The notes under the pieces were generated by a model that searched no databases, was not told the DNA's origin, and saw nothing but the letters and a program-made list of their open reading frames with translations. Shown piece after piece: positions 13,462-24,820 of a stretch of 64,000 nt of DNA. How positions within the stretch are numbered: the first letter of the stretch is position 1; each line of letters starts with the position of its first letter. Source of the stretch: Certhia americana (lineage: Eukaryota; Chordata; Aves; Passeriformes; Certhiidae); contig CM031858.1 of the NCBI GenBank assembly GCA_018697195.1, positions 133,123,715 through 133,187,714 of the forward strand, written 5' to 3'. The translations under genes and the position numbers were made by a program.

Positions 13462-14654
13462 AGATAAATGATATTTTCATTTTGTCTAGTGCATACTACA
13501 CACAAAAATTGTAATCTGGCTTTACAACCAGTGAAAAGAGCCTGCTTGCTAGAGCTGTTTTGAGTAAAGCACTTTTTTTAGCACTCCCATTTCCAGCTGA
13601 TGCCCTGCACAGCACTTTTCCATGGTGCCATGCCCAGCACATTGCCAGGACACCACAGGGAGATTGGCTGCAAATGTATGCATTCCACCAGCAGCACAAC
13701 TCTGCATCCTTTCACCAGTGGGAAACCTCATGTGTTCATTAGGCCTGAAATTCATTCCAGTGCCTGAGCACCACAGACCTTGAAAAAATTACTTTTCTTT
13801 GGTCACAGTATTTAGCAAATGCTTCTCACTAGCTGGTTATATCTTCATCAAACAAAAGCCCTATTCATGCTGTTGACAACCATAATATATGTTGAAACTG
13901 AAGATAGTTGTAACTAATCAAGCCTCGTTCCATGGGTGGGTGTAAAAACAATTTGCTTAATTCATTTTGGAAGTCACAGAAGCAAAGCATTAAAGCCCAT
14001 TTTATAACATTTATATAATTTCAATATTTGAAAAGCCATTTTCCTTTTGATTTATTCAGTTTAGCCACTACCACTCCCAACTGGCACATTTTTGCAGGAG
14101 CATGACAGCAGTACCAGCACAGCAGTGGCACACTGGGGCTGGGGCAGAGCAGTACATTGCCAAGCACCTTCCAGCACCTCTGCAGGAGGTTACAGGAGAG
14201 CTACACAAGAAAAACCTGCTCCCTCAACCTCACCAGAGACAGACACTGAGGAGGGTCTCTCAACAGAGAAGAAGGGAAAAGACATGCCAAGGAGCTTGCA
14301 AGAGTATTGTTCATCTCCATCTGCTCTTCCAGCAGTGGCCAATGTGGGACCTTCCCAGGCTCAGACATGACCACCAAACATCATTCTGGTGGTTGAGAAC
14401 TCTTCTATTTTTGTCCCTGTAGCATTAAGCTGCTCACCCCATCTCCCAGTTATGCCTCATCAGCAGCCAAATTCTGCACCAATTCTTCTACCCTTGCTGG
14501 TTCTCTAACCTAGCTACACCCATCCCTCCCTCCACCTCTCCTGCTCTCCACTCTCCCCTTCTTTACCTCCACAAACCCCTCCAAGCTCCTCATTTCTTTT
14601 GACAATATAATTAAGCAACTTCCTGCACATCCCTGTGACATCTGTCAAAATCAA
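13462..14654. other. Unique non-coding stretch
   Basis: Nothing recognised. The segment 14440-14620 is pyrimidine-rich on the plus strand (repeated CTCC and CCTCC words), which gives short open frames with no domain content. Confidence 0.55.
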
Positions 14655-14774
14655 TTTGGATGGGGCCCTGAGCAACCTGCTCTAGTGGAAAATGTCCCTG
14701 TCAATGGTAGGAGAGTTGGAATTGGATGATCTTTAAGATCCCCTCCAGCCCAAACCATTCTATGATTCTGTGAT
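14655..14774 (+). mobile_element. CR1 LINE, 5'-truncated 3' end
   Basis: The stretch matches the extreme 3' end of avian CR1: the GGATGGGGCCCTGAGCAACC block, then GATGATCTTTAAGATCCC, then the tail CCATTCTATGATTCTGTGAT. Only about 120 bases remain. This is typical because CR1 copies are usually cut short at the 5' end during target-primed reverse transcription. It lies in the untranslated tail, so no reverse transcriptase is present. Confidence 0.93.
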
Positions 14775-15907
14775 TTTTCCTCCTTAGCCAACAGCGGTTA
14801 GCAACTAAAACCTTCTCACAGGGCTGGGAAAGTACCAACAATTCACATCATGCTTTACACTGCTGCATGGACAGCATTTACACATGACAGTGGGTTTCCA
14901 TCCATTGCAATGACAAGGAAAGCTAGAGAAGGATTTCACACTAGAGAGGGGGAAGAATAAGAGGCAGATAGTATGTTCAGGAAGCTTGCGCTGCAGCTCC
15001 ATATCAAGTCAGAAGCCCAGTACCAGATGTCTACAGAAAATGCAGGCACTGAAATCACGAAGCAGTGTGTCTCAGAGGACAAGCTTCCACCCACTCCCAG
15101 CAGCCAGTGTTAGAAATGAGTGTTTGGATTTCTGCCACCTTTACCCTTTACTTTCCATTTTAATTTTCACCTCTCACAAGTTGTTCCTCAAATGAGCTCA
15201 TTCAGGATTATGCAGTGGTTTACCTGTGGTTGGGGACACACAGTTTGGATGGCAGTAAACATGCCAGGAAACACCCACTGGGCAGCACAACTCTGCTGCA
15301 GCCCTCAGTTGTGTAGTACACAGGTTCTCCTGCTCCAGTCCTCGATTTCTTCTCCTTTACTGGGGAATGTCAACCAGTTTAAGGACACTCAGTAGCACTG
15401 TCTTCAGCTTTCATACAACACACCAGGCTAGTACCAAGCAGCACTTCATCGTTGCCTATTGCACATTTTGCAATACTCTGGACATATCACAGCAGGAAAT
15501 TAGGAAAAGCAGTGATACTGTGACCATGCAAAACTTTAGAATCAAATGTACATGGACTGGAACACAGATGCAGTTTCTATTTCAACAAGCAGTCTACTAC
15601 TGTCCTACCTTTTGTGCTTCCCACATTGTGCAATGAGTTTGTGCAGAGCCCATGCTCAGGCCTGGCCCGTCTCCACCATCTATTCTGTAGGGTGGAAAAG
15701 GCAGGGAATTTCAGACCAGCGCAGCAAGCAATGTGTTGTGGAGTTTGTTTCTTTGTCTGATGGCAGGAAAGAAAACATGTACCAAGCACCCTCTTCCTTC
15801 CTCTCTGGGAAGAACGCACAGCCCCAAACATGGAGCTAAAACAGCTGATCAAAGGGAAGCTTTTAGTCTTTCTACAGAAACCAGCCCTTTTGCAGCTGCT
15901 CCTGACT
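14775..15907. other. Unique non-coding stretch
   Basis: No element or gene recognised between two CR1 pieces. Frames of 90-113 codons on both strands around 15550-15920 overlap each other and run into the CR1 remnant at 15908, so they are not credible genes. Confidence 0.55.
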
Positions 15908-15960
15908 CCTAGAATCATTAGTGCTGGTAGGGACCACTGGAAGCCTCAACTCCACCCCTC
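15908..15960 (-). mobile_element. CR1 LINE fragment, opposite orientation
   Basis: A stretch of about 50 bases beginning CTAGAATCATT and continuing GGTAGGGACCACTGGAAGCC resembles the reverse complement of a CR1 tail. It sits immediately left of a CR1 in the other orientation, so the two are opposed with their 3' tails pointing outward. It is short and diverged, so the call is tentative. Confidence 0.55.
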
Positions 15961-15965
15961 TGCTC

Positions 15966-16346
15966 CTATGAAGACAGGCTGAGGCATTTGGGGTTGTTCA
16001 ACCAGGAGAAGAGAAGGCTCCAGGGAGACATTAGAGCACCTTCCAGGGTCTAAAAGGGGCTTATAAGAAAGATGGGAACAAATTTTTGGCAGGGCTTCTT
16101 GTGATAGGACAAGGGCTATTGGTTTTGAAATAAAAGGGAATAAATTCAGACTATAAATAAAGAATATATTTTTTTATGATCAGAGTGGTGAGGCACTGGA
16201 ACAGGTTGCTCAGGGAGGTGGTAGATGCCTCATCCCAGGGAGTGCTACTGAACTAGTTGAAGACATCCATGCCTATGGTGACAGGGTTGGACTAAATGAT
16301 GTTTAGAGGCCTCTTTCACCCCAAAACCATTCTATGATTCTATGAT
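15966..16346 (+). mobile_element. CR1 LINE, 5'-truncated 3' end
   Basis: About 380 bases of CR1 3' sequence are present: the GGGGTTGTTCAACCAGGAGA block, GGAGACATTAGAGCACCTTC, TGATAGGACAAGGGC, GAGGCACTGGAACAGGTTGC, then the terminal CCATTCTATGATTCTATGAT. A small A/T-rich stretch (16135-16185, including a run of seven Ts) replaces the usual sequence near the middle. The element lies entirely within the non-coding tail and carries no reverse transcriptase frame. Confidence 0.95.
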
Positions 16347-19300
16347 CTGAAGAGGCAGAGGGCCATGCTGACCTAGAGGCAGGACTCCAGACTTCCTCCC
16401 CTGCAGTTGCTCCACAGAAGCATTGAGGTTTCTTGTCTCAGGGCAGGCTGCATGCCCTAGTGCCTCAGAAACCTGCTTGAGGACTTCCAAACCTCATTGC
16501 AGGGAACATGGGAGGCAAGTTTACACAGTAAGTGCATGTGCATTGTTCTGGTCCCAAGGCACGGAGCCTGGAAACACAGCTGACTGCCAGGGAAGTAGGT
16601 CAGGAAAGATGTACTGTCTTACCAAACTGCTTATCTTAATTCAGGCAAAGCTCTCCCAGAACTTGTCTTAATTTTATTTGGTATTTCTCAAACCAAAGGG
16701 ACTGTAAGTAAGCTAATTTGGAATGAATACAAAATACTAGTAAATATGCTACAAAGGGAAAAGCAGATGTGGCAGAGGTAGAGGAACATTTAGGTACTGC
16801 TTGGCAGCAGTTTCCAAGGCAGGTCTGATACCTGAGGTGAGGTCCATGCCATGTGATTGCACAAAAGGTCTGTAAGAGTCCTGTAGAGGAAGTTTCCATA
16901 TGATCTCTGTGTATGTGTAGATATATATACATATATGGGTCCAAAATCATGTTGGATTTCTGTCAGCATCAGTTTGCAGACTCCTGTTGCCCTGCAAGAA
17001 GGTGTTTGGTGAATGACTCATTCCTAAGATTTCTACTTCTCCTGAATAAACATTTCAAACAGCTTTCCCCAGGAGCCAGTTTAGTGCTTTCAGGCATGAG
17101 TCCTGGTTAATTTTTGTCCCACATTTTCATCTTTTTTAGTATTCTTTTGGTAGGGCAATGCAGTAGCTACTTGTTATTGTGTGGAAATTTGACTTTACAA
17201 CCCTTGAAATGTTTGGTTTTAATTACGATTAAAGATGCAGAAGTAGAGAAAACTTCAGCCCCTTTGGCTGGTCCTTGTGGCTTATTTCACTGCTGTTAAT
17301 CACTACACATTGTTTACAATTTCTCAGCCAATTTTCAATCACAAGAATCTGCAAACTGCTCACATAAAAGCCAGTCTGAGTTACTTCTGCAAGTGAGATT
17401 TCCTCAGTTGCCCAGCCAAGCTCAGATCTTACATAACCCAGCTGAGACTGGTGGATTTATCCTAAGGATGAATTTAAACAAGTGAATCAAATTCCAGAGA
17501 CTGACAAATCCCCGCAATCTGACATCACTGCGTGTGGGATGGGCTGCCAAGCCTTGGCAGTTCGAACACTCGTGCGGGCAGCTGCCTGCGCTGTCTGTGG
17601 CTGGCTAACAGGGCTGCAGCCACAGCTGGCTGTGACAAATGTGGCACCTCATCTCCTTTCAGTCACTCTCAGTCTGATGGTGTGGCTGCCCTGGGCACAG
17701 CTAGCCCTGCTGCTGCTGCACACCATTGCAGAGCCCGGTCAGTTGTGCTGCTGTCGGTGGGAGAGAAGGGCAGCACCTGCTCCCTGGCATGCCCAAGGGC
17801 TCACTCAGCTAAAAGTCCGTCCCACACCCAGATGCTTGCCAGTGGTAGGACCTGCTTTGATAATTCTAGCCTGGATTCTGTTGCTGCTCACAATATTGCT
17901 ATGTACTCTTCCCATTGCCTCTCCCAATATTCAGCTTGCAATGTAAAGTAGGGCTACCATGTCAACATAACTTTTCAAGATAATTCTTTTACATCTTGGA
18001 AAATGGAAGCATGGAAGATCCAACATTGCTCATGAGGCTGTATTTATAGCACTGTTGTTTCCATGGGGTGGATGCTGCCAGACATATTTTCAGGCCTTTC
18101 TTTTCCACGACTGGTTTTGAGGAGTTTTAGCTACTTTTACAGTGTCTTTGTTCTGCCCCAGTCTTCTTCTTCCTCCAAAAAAGGCATGCACCTCCTTCAA
18201 GCCCACATTTACATACTTGCTCATGAAGAGGCCAACTGGACCAGTACCTCCCTGCCCAGTCTGAAGCAAACCTCAAGCAAGGTATCCAGTTTCTTGAGAC
18301 TGATTCTATTCCTTTTCTCCTGAGGTCTCCTTATGCAGCAAGCTTCTTTCCAAAAGTCTTTAAACATTTCTTGTCTTCTGCTGATCTCCCTCATCCTTCT
18401 TCCTCACTATTTTTGGCTCACTTTGATATGAACATGCTTGGAAAGGTCTCAGTAGCATGATGGTTTACATCTGGAAGGTATCTAAATGTTCCTCTACCTC
18501 TGCCACAACTGCCTTTTCTTTTGCTGCATATTCACTAGTATGTTTTTTGCTTTGTGCAGATGTGATAAATTTACCACGAATGAATTCACAAGCTTTCTTT
18601 TCACCATTATCCTATCTTTTGTCTTGAGGTATTTTCTGAAGGAAGTGAATTTAAAGATGGGAAGCAGATAACAACTTCATAGTGTGTGAACCTTAAATAA
18701 ATAAACAATTTTTATATTGTTTATAAATAGACAATATTTAGGAGACACTCACAAGTTAAGACTAAGGACTAAAAGTTCCCAGCTCAATGTTCTGTAGAAA
18801 AAAATTTCCTCAATTGTGATGCCCTAAGATCTCGTAAAGTCATTAGTGAGATTGCCAGAACTGATCATACTCTATCTTCCTCAATAGTTTTAAATCTTTT
18901 TACAAAATGGTTAATCCAGCTCTAAAGCATTTCTTGAAATCAGGTAAATATTATCACTATCGTAGACATGAATTTTTTATGAAATCTCTCTTAAGCCCAA
19001 AGGAAATATGTGGGACATAGAAAGATTAATTAATTAACCTCAGATCATGAAACTTGCTGGGACTCAACTACAATCCCATTCTTTCCTGTTAATAAATGAT
19101 TAAGTCTGATGTGAATGGACTACTGATTTTGTTAGTGAAGAATATCTCCTAGTAAATCACAGAATCTTTCATCATCTCTCTTCCTGTTTTAGGGGGTTTA
19201 TTTACTTATTCTGTATTTTTATATAGTGCCAAAGTATTACAGCGCTACGCTACTGCTAATTCCTCTCCAATTTTATTTGGAAAATAATTGTTATGGTTCT

Positions 19301-19475
19301 TCACTTCTGCTTGATGAACTTTCACATTAATCCTTCATCTGACTTTTCCCCTCCTTATCTGTTAAAGACAGAGACCAAAGCACAATTTTAAAAATTCAGA
19401 TTTAAATATAATTTAAGCAATTTATATACAGAGTAACTACACAGATGGCCATAAGCAAGAAAAAAATTTGCCCAG
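16347..19475. other. Unique non-coding stretch with a CpG-rich spot
   Basis: Most of this is AT-rich unique sequence. Between about 17525 and 17850 the DNA is GC-rich and contains around nine CpGs, against a CpG-poor background. A 154-codon frame (17482-17946, plus) crosses it, but another plus frame of 139 codons overlaps it almost fully and neither resembles a known protein. A short regulatory CpG patch or an unrecognised decayed repeat would both fit. Confidence 0.5.
19471..19475. repeat. Target-site duplication, left copy (CCCAG)
   Basis: Five bases immediately upstream of the LTR's TG, identical to 20230-20234 immediately after its CA. Confidence 0.85.
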
Positions 19476-20229
19476 TGTTGGGGGTTGGGTTATTTTCTTA
19501 AAGAATTTTTTCCCAGAAGTTGCTAAGAAGCTAATGGCTGGGTGCTTTTCGGTACTCATGGGTGCTTAGGACCAAACAAAAGAAGCAGCTAAGGCAGAGA
19601 CAGGGAGGCACCGACTTCCCTTCGCTCTGGGCAGTTTTCTGCTCTCGGGAGAACGGCCAGGGCTGCTCATCTCTGCACGGCAGAGAGCTCTCACCATCCT
19701 TCACCTGGAACTCAGTTGGACCACCGTCTCTTCGTGTGTCCCCCGGGATTTTGGGAACCTGTTCTCTCCCTGCCCTGCCAGGAGCTCCTTCTCCCTGCCC
19801 TGCACCCACGGCTTCTTCAGTTTTGTTCGAGGCCTCCCCACGCTGTATTTTCTGCAGCCCCTGCCAGCCGGGACACTTTCCAACAGCTCCAGCCACTGCC
19901 AACCCTCGGATACATCTCATCCTCTCAGGACTGCTGCTCGCTCTGGTAGCTTGTAACGGTACTGAGGGGGGTGGGGGATGCCAGAGGAAAACTGTAACTG
20001 GGTTGTTGGGTTTTTTTCCCTTTTTCTTCTCTAGCTCTGTTTGTTGTCAATATTATAGTTATTATTGTTAATTTACCTTGTTAGACTAACTAGTAAAGAA
20101 CTGTTATTCCTACCCTCACACCGTTGCCCGAGACCCCCCTTTAATTTTAGGATAATAACAAGTCCAAGGGAAGTTTCCATTCTTTTTTTAGTTCCCTAGC
20201 AGACACTCCTGTCTTTCCAAACCAAGACA
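19476..20229 (+). mobile_element. Solo LTR of an avian endogenous retrovirus, intact ends
   Basis: The element starts TGTTGGGGGTTGGG and ends AACCAAGACA, the canonical TG...CA of retroviral LTRs. It is flanked by identical 5-bp target-site duplications CCCAG at 19471-19475 and 20230-20234. There is no second LTR, primer-binding site or internal gene beside it, so it is a solo LTR left by recombination between the two LTRs of a provirus. Plus orientation is inferred from the AGTAAAGAACTG motif near the 3' end, a likely variant polyadenylation signal. It keeps about 18 CpGs in 754 bases, unusual in this landscape and consistent with recent insertion. A 5-bp duplication points to the ERVL group. 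A 169-codon open frame inside is non-viral in character and not a gene. Confidence 0.88.
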
Positions 20230-20234
20230 CCCAG
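20230..20234. repeat. Target-site duplication, right copy (CCCAG)
   Basis: Five bases immediately downstream of the LTR's terminal CA, identical to the left copy at 19471-19475. Confidence 0.85.
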
Positions 20235-21288
20235 TTTTAGGAATTCCAGTTGTTTTGTCCTCTGTGATCAGTAAAAAATGAGAAACAAACATACCATTGT
20301 CATATGGCATCAGTAACATTTCACTATTTGGGCACTCAAAAGACTGATGTGTTACAGTACAGTTAGAGCATGTAGAAAATTTCAATAAATATAGCTGAAA
20401 AGGGATTAAGGGTAGGAGAGAAAAAAACCCAAGAACCAGTTACCCTAAGAGTCTGAGCATCAGAACACTTAATTTCAGCATTTTTATGATGTAGTGTCTC
20501 ATTTTGTTAATTATAAAGTTAACCTGACTTCATTCAAAATGACAATTTTCTCTTAAAATTTTTCTTCTAAATTATGGCATGGAACAAAGAATTTATTTTT
20601 TGACTAAGTGATGTAGTTCAAACCAGTCCAAAGTGATCTTTCAGGTTTACCTTCTCCTACAAAACTAGGCGGAAGAATTTCTCTATAAATTGGAAAGGAA
20701 TTATGTTGTGCAGTCAGTAGGCTTTTGGGTTTTGTTGGGGCACCAGCTCCAAAACAATAAATCCATCATTTACCAAAATGCTCAGGTCCTGAAACTATTT
20801 TCACCTCTTTCTTTTATTTCAGGAAGGCCCTCTGTGTGCCTGAAAACAGACTTTTCATTTCTCACTCAGCCTTTTGCAAAGACTGGTCCTCTCAGCCCAC
20901 CTGCAGTGACAGCCCAGTGTGTGACAGCCATACCTCTGGACAGCACAGCCCCCACAGGCAGCCCACCAGCCCACCAGATCTGCAGTTCATGTCCTCCAGA
21001 AACCTGTGGCATCACACTCTCACACATGTCTTGCATCCAGCCTCAAATCACTTTTGCTTCTGTTTGAATTGCTTCCCCCCTTCATGTGAAGGGACAAGAC
21101 CCACTTGGACCTGCCCTGGATGCACCATTCACCAGCTCAGTTGCCCAGGACCTTCAGGTAAATCCTCCAAGGACTCACCGTCTTTTTCCTCGACAGCCAG
21201 CTTAATTACACTTTCCTGTCCACAGCTTTTATTCCTTTTCTTCTCCCTTTCAAGCCAGATATTTCCCTCCTCTTGTAACCAGGATAGC
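20235..21288. other. Unique non-coding stretch
   Basis: No recognised element. Two overlapping plus-strand frames (125 and 152 codons, 20690-21294) are rich in Ser, Pro, Cys and His, as expected from pyrimidine-rich DNA, and show no domain. Confidence 0.5.
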
Positions 21289-21770
21289 TGTTGACGTGGT
21301 GATGGTAAAGAGTAGCAGGAAGGGCCTTTGGATGGGATCACAGAGATGTTTATTCCAGGCATGCACGCAGACAGTCCAGGGTCAGAGGCAGGGCTCATGG
21401 GAAGGGTCCAGATTCAAGTATATGGGTGCTGGGGGCTGGGAGAGCATCAGGGACCAATGGTCAGGGGGCACAGGGCAGCACAAATGTGGGGTTGGGGTAT
21501 GGGAGCCAATGGGGAAATTGGGATGGAGTGACTGAGGGACACAGGGACGGAGAGAGGATTAACGGGGCTTACTGAGGGAGCAGAACAGGGTACATTGGTA
21601 TAACAGAACAGGGTATAACATTTTTCTGTGGGAGAAGCCTCTTATGACTCCTTAGTCATAGGCAAAGCCTTTCTACACCCTCCCATGAAATCCAGCCACC
21701 TCCATACCTGTCCCTGATCCCTTCCTTCCAACAGGGTATCCACATGTTGACATGTTGACATGACTGTCCC
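21289..21770 (-). mobile_element. Probable LTR of an endogenous retrovirus
   Basis: The plus-strand left edge TGTTGACGTGGTGATGG is a plausible LTR terminus. Read on the minus strand, GGAATAAACATCTCTGTG near 21345-21355 is a polyadenylation signal placed about 60 bases from that end, where an R-U5 region should lie. The composition is G-rich on the plus strand and differs from both flanks. I could not pair a target-site duplication, so the right edge (taken near the TGTTGACATGTTGACA motif at 21755-21770) is approximate. It may instead be a non-LTR repeat that I do not know. Confidence 0.45.
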
Positions 21771-24430
21771 CAAATCTCAGATTTTATATTAGTTTTGTTT
21801 TTGCAGCTTGTATATGGCAAAAGATATCTCTTTTCCCAGAGGGGAGAGGAATGGTCAACTTTCAGTCAAGCAGAGCATGAGAGTTTCAAAAGCCTACAGG
21901 TGCAGGAGTGTCACATCCTGGTTTCAGCATGGAAAGCATGGAAGTTTTCTCTTCCATAAGCAAAACTAGAGAAAGGGATCTGCAGCCTGTCCACTGCCCA
22001 AAATGAGCCTGTGCTCATGGACAGCTCTGATGTGGAGCATCTGTAACCAGGGATCAGCTCTGGGGAAAGACATGCATGACAAAGGGCTGAATGACCCCCT
22101 TGGCAATTCCACTGCCTCACCTGGGAGCTGCACAGACACTCAACCCTGGTCCCTGCCTGAGCCATGCCCCTTGCCTGGCTGGTTCCCTCACTGACCTGGG
22201 TCCATAGGCTCAGCATCCCATCTACTTTGGACCCAGCCAAGCCCTTTATGTCCAGACAAGCCTCTATAAAATCTTAAAATTCATACAGCAATCACACCAA
22301 ATTAAAACACATAAACAAGTCTCCATGGTAACTGTATATAAAATAATTACTAGAGATACCTCTAGTCAGGCTTTTGTATCTAGCAGCAGCAAATTGTTTA
22401 CTTCAGGTTTGTTTAATCCAATCACTAGCATATTATAATAAGCAAAATAAAGAAAAAAAATAACTGGGAAGATGATAGACGCAAACCTTCAGGAAAAAAT
22501 TGGACTTGGGTAGTGAACACATCATCAGAGAGTCTTCTATTAGAAAAATACATAAGATTGGAGCGAGTCTTAAACCCCAAGCATATTTTTAAAAGATGCA
22601 CTCATTACATATCATTACACAACTCACAATTAGAAAAAGAAGTGTTTCCAAAGTCTAATTCCTTCCTTGCATAAGTGACCTACTTCAATCAGTTTATTTA
22701 CTTGTTGAAAAAGTAGCTGTCATCTTAACATATTTCCTATTGCTCTCTTCTTATGGGAGGATCACTCTAAGGATCACAAATGTTTTTCTAAACTAACATG
22801 CTGTAATCTGCTAGCTCTTTTAAATTCATATATTACATTAGGCCTTATTAGATAAGAAATCTGTCTTCCTCCCACCATGTTCATCCTGCCAATGAGTATC
22901 ATCCCTGACACTGTATGATAAATCAGGGTTAGACATAAGGAAAGCAGTATTCCATTGAAACTGCATCAGGAAGTTTAGCCCAGCAGCATCTAATTACTCA
23001 GATGAAATCATATATAATATCCTGGTTAAAGATAATCTGGGACCTCACTACCAATTTCTGTTTAATGGTATCCAGTAACAAGACCCATGAGAAAGAAACT
23101 ACATAACAAGAGACAATCTTCCTGTAGGCTAGAGCAATTGGTTTGAGTTGGTAATTAAATTATTTCCTACTTACTGTTTGGCAGAGTGTTTGGGGATATT
23201 TGAACAGCAAATAACTCCACTGTTACTGCTTTCATTGTTAACAAGGCATTTTTCTCATAAGCATTGGGAGGCAGCAAGCAAACATTGACAAATAAAGCTG
23301 CAACAGAAACCCAAAGCAGATTGTGGTACCAGGGAGGCAGCTGAAGTGCAGAAAAAATTATTGTTATTTCTGATAGCGTTGTGGTTTGGGTGTGGGGTTT
23401 TTTATATACACTATATTTTTATTTAAATGGCTTCAATTCCAGGAATCAATCTTAAAAGACTGATATTAACCTCCAAGGCTGTGAAACCCATCCACAACTC
23501 TTCAGCTGTATTTCAGTTCAGTGGACACTCCAGATTTAATGGCTATTCTTGACACTACAAATCACAGGCACAGAGGATCTGCATTTCTGAAAAAAATAGA
23601 TCATCTTGTCCAGCATCCAGCAGCTGAAATTTCAGGGGTAATTTTGAAAAGCCAATCCTAATCAACCTGCAAAGAAGTTCATGCAGGGATGCAAGGGCTG
23701 GGGCCCAGGGTGGCAGACACTGCTCCCAGAACACTGTCCAAGGCACACAAAAGGCCCACCAGGCCATGATGGGAATAGACTGCATGGAATCTTCCACTCA
23801 CACACTCAGTGTATCCTTCCACTTACCCACAGATGCCTGTTTAAATCACTCTCCTGACCAAGTTGAGGATTTGGAAACATGCACTGGTGCTTTAACAGAC
23901 TGCTTTTGGTACATTTGCAAATATGCATTTGTGCTGGAAAAACGGCTTGTTTACATTATAAAGAGTACGCCCTTAATGAAGCACTTTCTTAAAATATCTC
24001 CTTGTACTGACATGTTACTTTAAGCCCTCTCATTTCCTCCTTTTAATTATTTTGTCTTAAGGAATTATATTGGAGCCCCTGACTACAACATTACCAAAGT
24101 CTGTGCTTCATAATGACGCTTTCTTTAGGCATTGAAGTAACATCACTGCAATTTGCAGCAATAGACAGCTGCCATGACTTCTACAGCATAACAAGGTTTT
24201 TTTTGCCCTTTCTCAGCTCCTCTTTTCCATTCAGTTTCCCTCTGCCCTCCCCTTCACCTCATTGCTATACTACTTGGCTGCTTCCCTGCTAAAGCATCTC
24301 TCTACAGATCTCTCATTTTCATGAAAAAATTTCTGGTAGCGTATTAAAGTCTGTCTTTAAGTCAGACACCTCCATGGAGTGTAATGTAAGATAGTGAGAA
24401 AAAGCAGGAAGATAAATAATTAGAAACATT
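21771..24430. other. Unique non-coding stretch
   Basis: No gene or mobile element recognised. The segment 22940-23290 has the texture of a conserved developmental non-coding element (see findings), but I cannot demonstrate conservation from one sequence. Confidence 0.5.
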
Positions 24431-24820
24431 ATGAGGAACAGCTGTGGGAGCTGAGTTTGTTTAGTCTTGAGAAGAGGAGGCTCAGGGTGACTCCATCACT
24501 CTCCACAATTCCATGAAAGGAGGCTGTAGTGAGGTGGGGGTCAGGCTCTTCTACTGTGCTTGCAGTGAGTGGATGAGAGAAAATGGCCATAAGTTGAGAC
24601 AGGTAGATTAGATATTAGAAAAAATTTTCACTGTTAAGGTGGTCAGGCATTGGAATAGGTTGCCCATGGAGATGGTGGAGTCACCACCCCTGGAGGTGTT
24701 CAAGAGGTGTCTGGATCTGGCTGTGGATGATGGGGTTTAGAGGTTACAGTGACAGTGCTGGGTGGACAGTCAGACTGGATGATCCCAAAGGTCTCTTGCA
24801 ACATTGATGATTCTGTGATT
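24431..24820 (+). mobile_element. CR1 LINE, 5'-truncated 3' end
   Basis: Diverged CR1 tail of about 390 bases. The landmarks in order are CTTGAGAAGAGGAGGCTCAG, TTAGATATTAGAAAAAATTT, GGCATTGGAATAGGTTGCCC, CACCCCTGGAGGTGTTCAAG, GACTGGATGATCCCAAAGG and a terminal TGATGATTCTGTGATTC. It differs from the copies at 15966 and 49388 at many positions, so it is likely an older insertion or another subfamily. No coding part is retained. Confidence 0.93.

Noticed and set aside
17482..17946. 154-codon plus-strand frame with Leu-rich stretches resembling membrane segments
   Set aside because: A second plus frame of 139 codons covers the same DNA, and Leu/Ala/Cys richness follows from repeated CTG and GCTG words. 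No family resemblance.
19562..20071. 169-codon plus-strand open frame
   Set aside because: Lies entirely inside the solo LTR at 19476-20229. It is a by-product of GC-rich LTR sequence, not a viral or host gene.
20836..21294. 152-codon Ser/Cys-rich plus-strand frame
   Set aside because: Low-complexity composition from pyrimidine-rich DNA, with an alternative overlapping frame and no cysteine spacing typical of a known secreted family.
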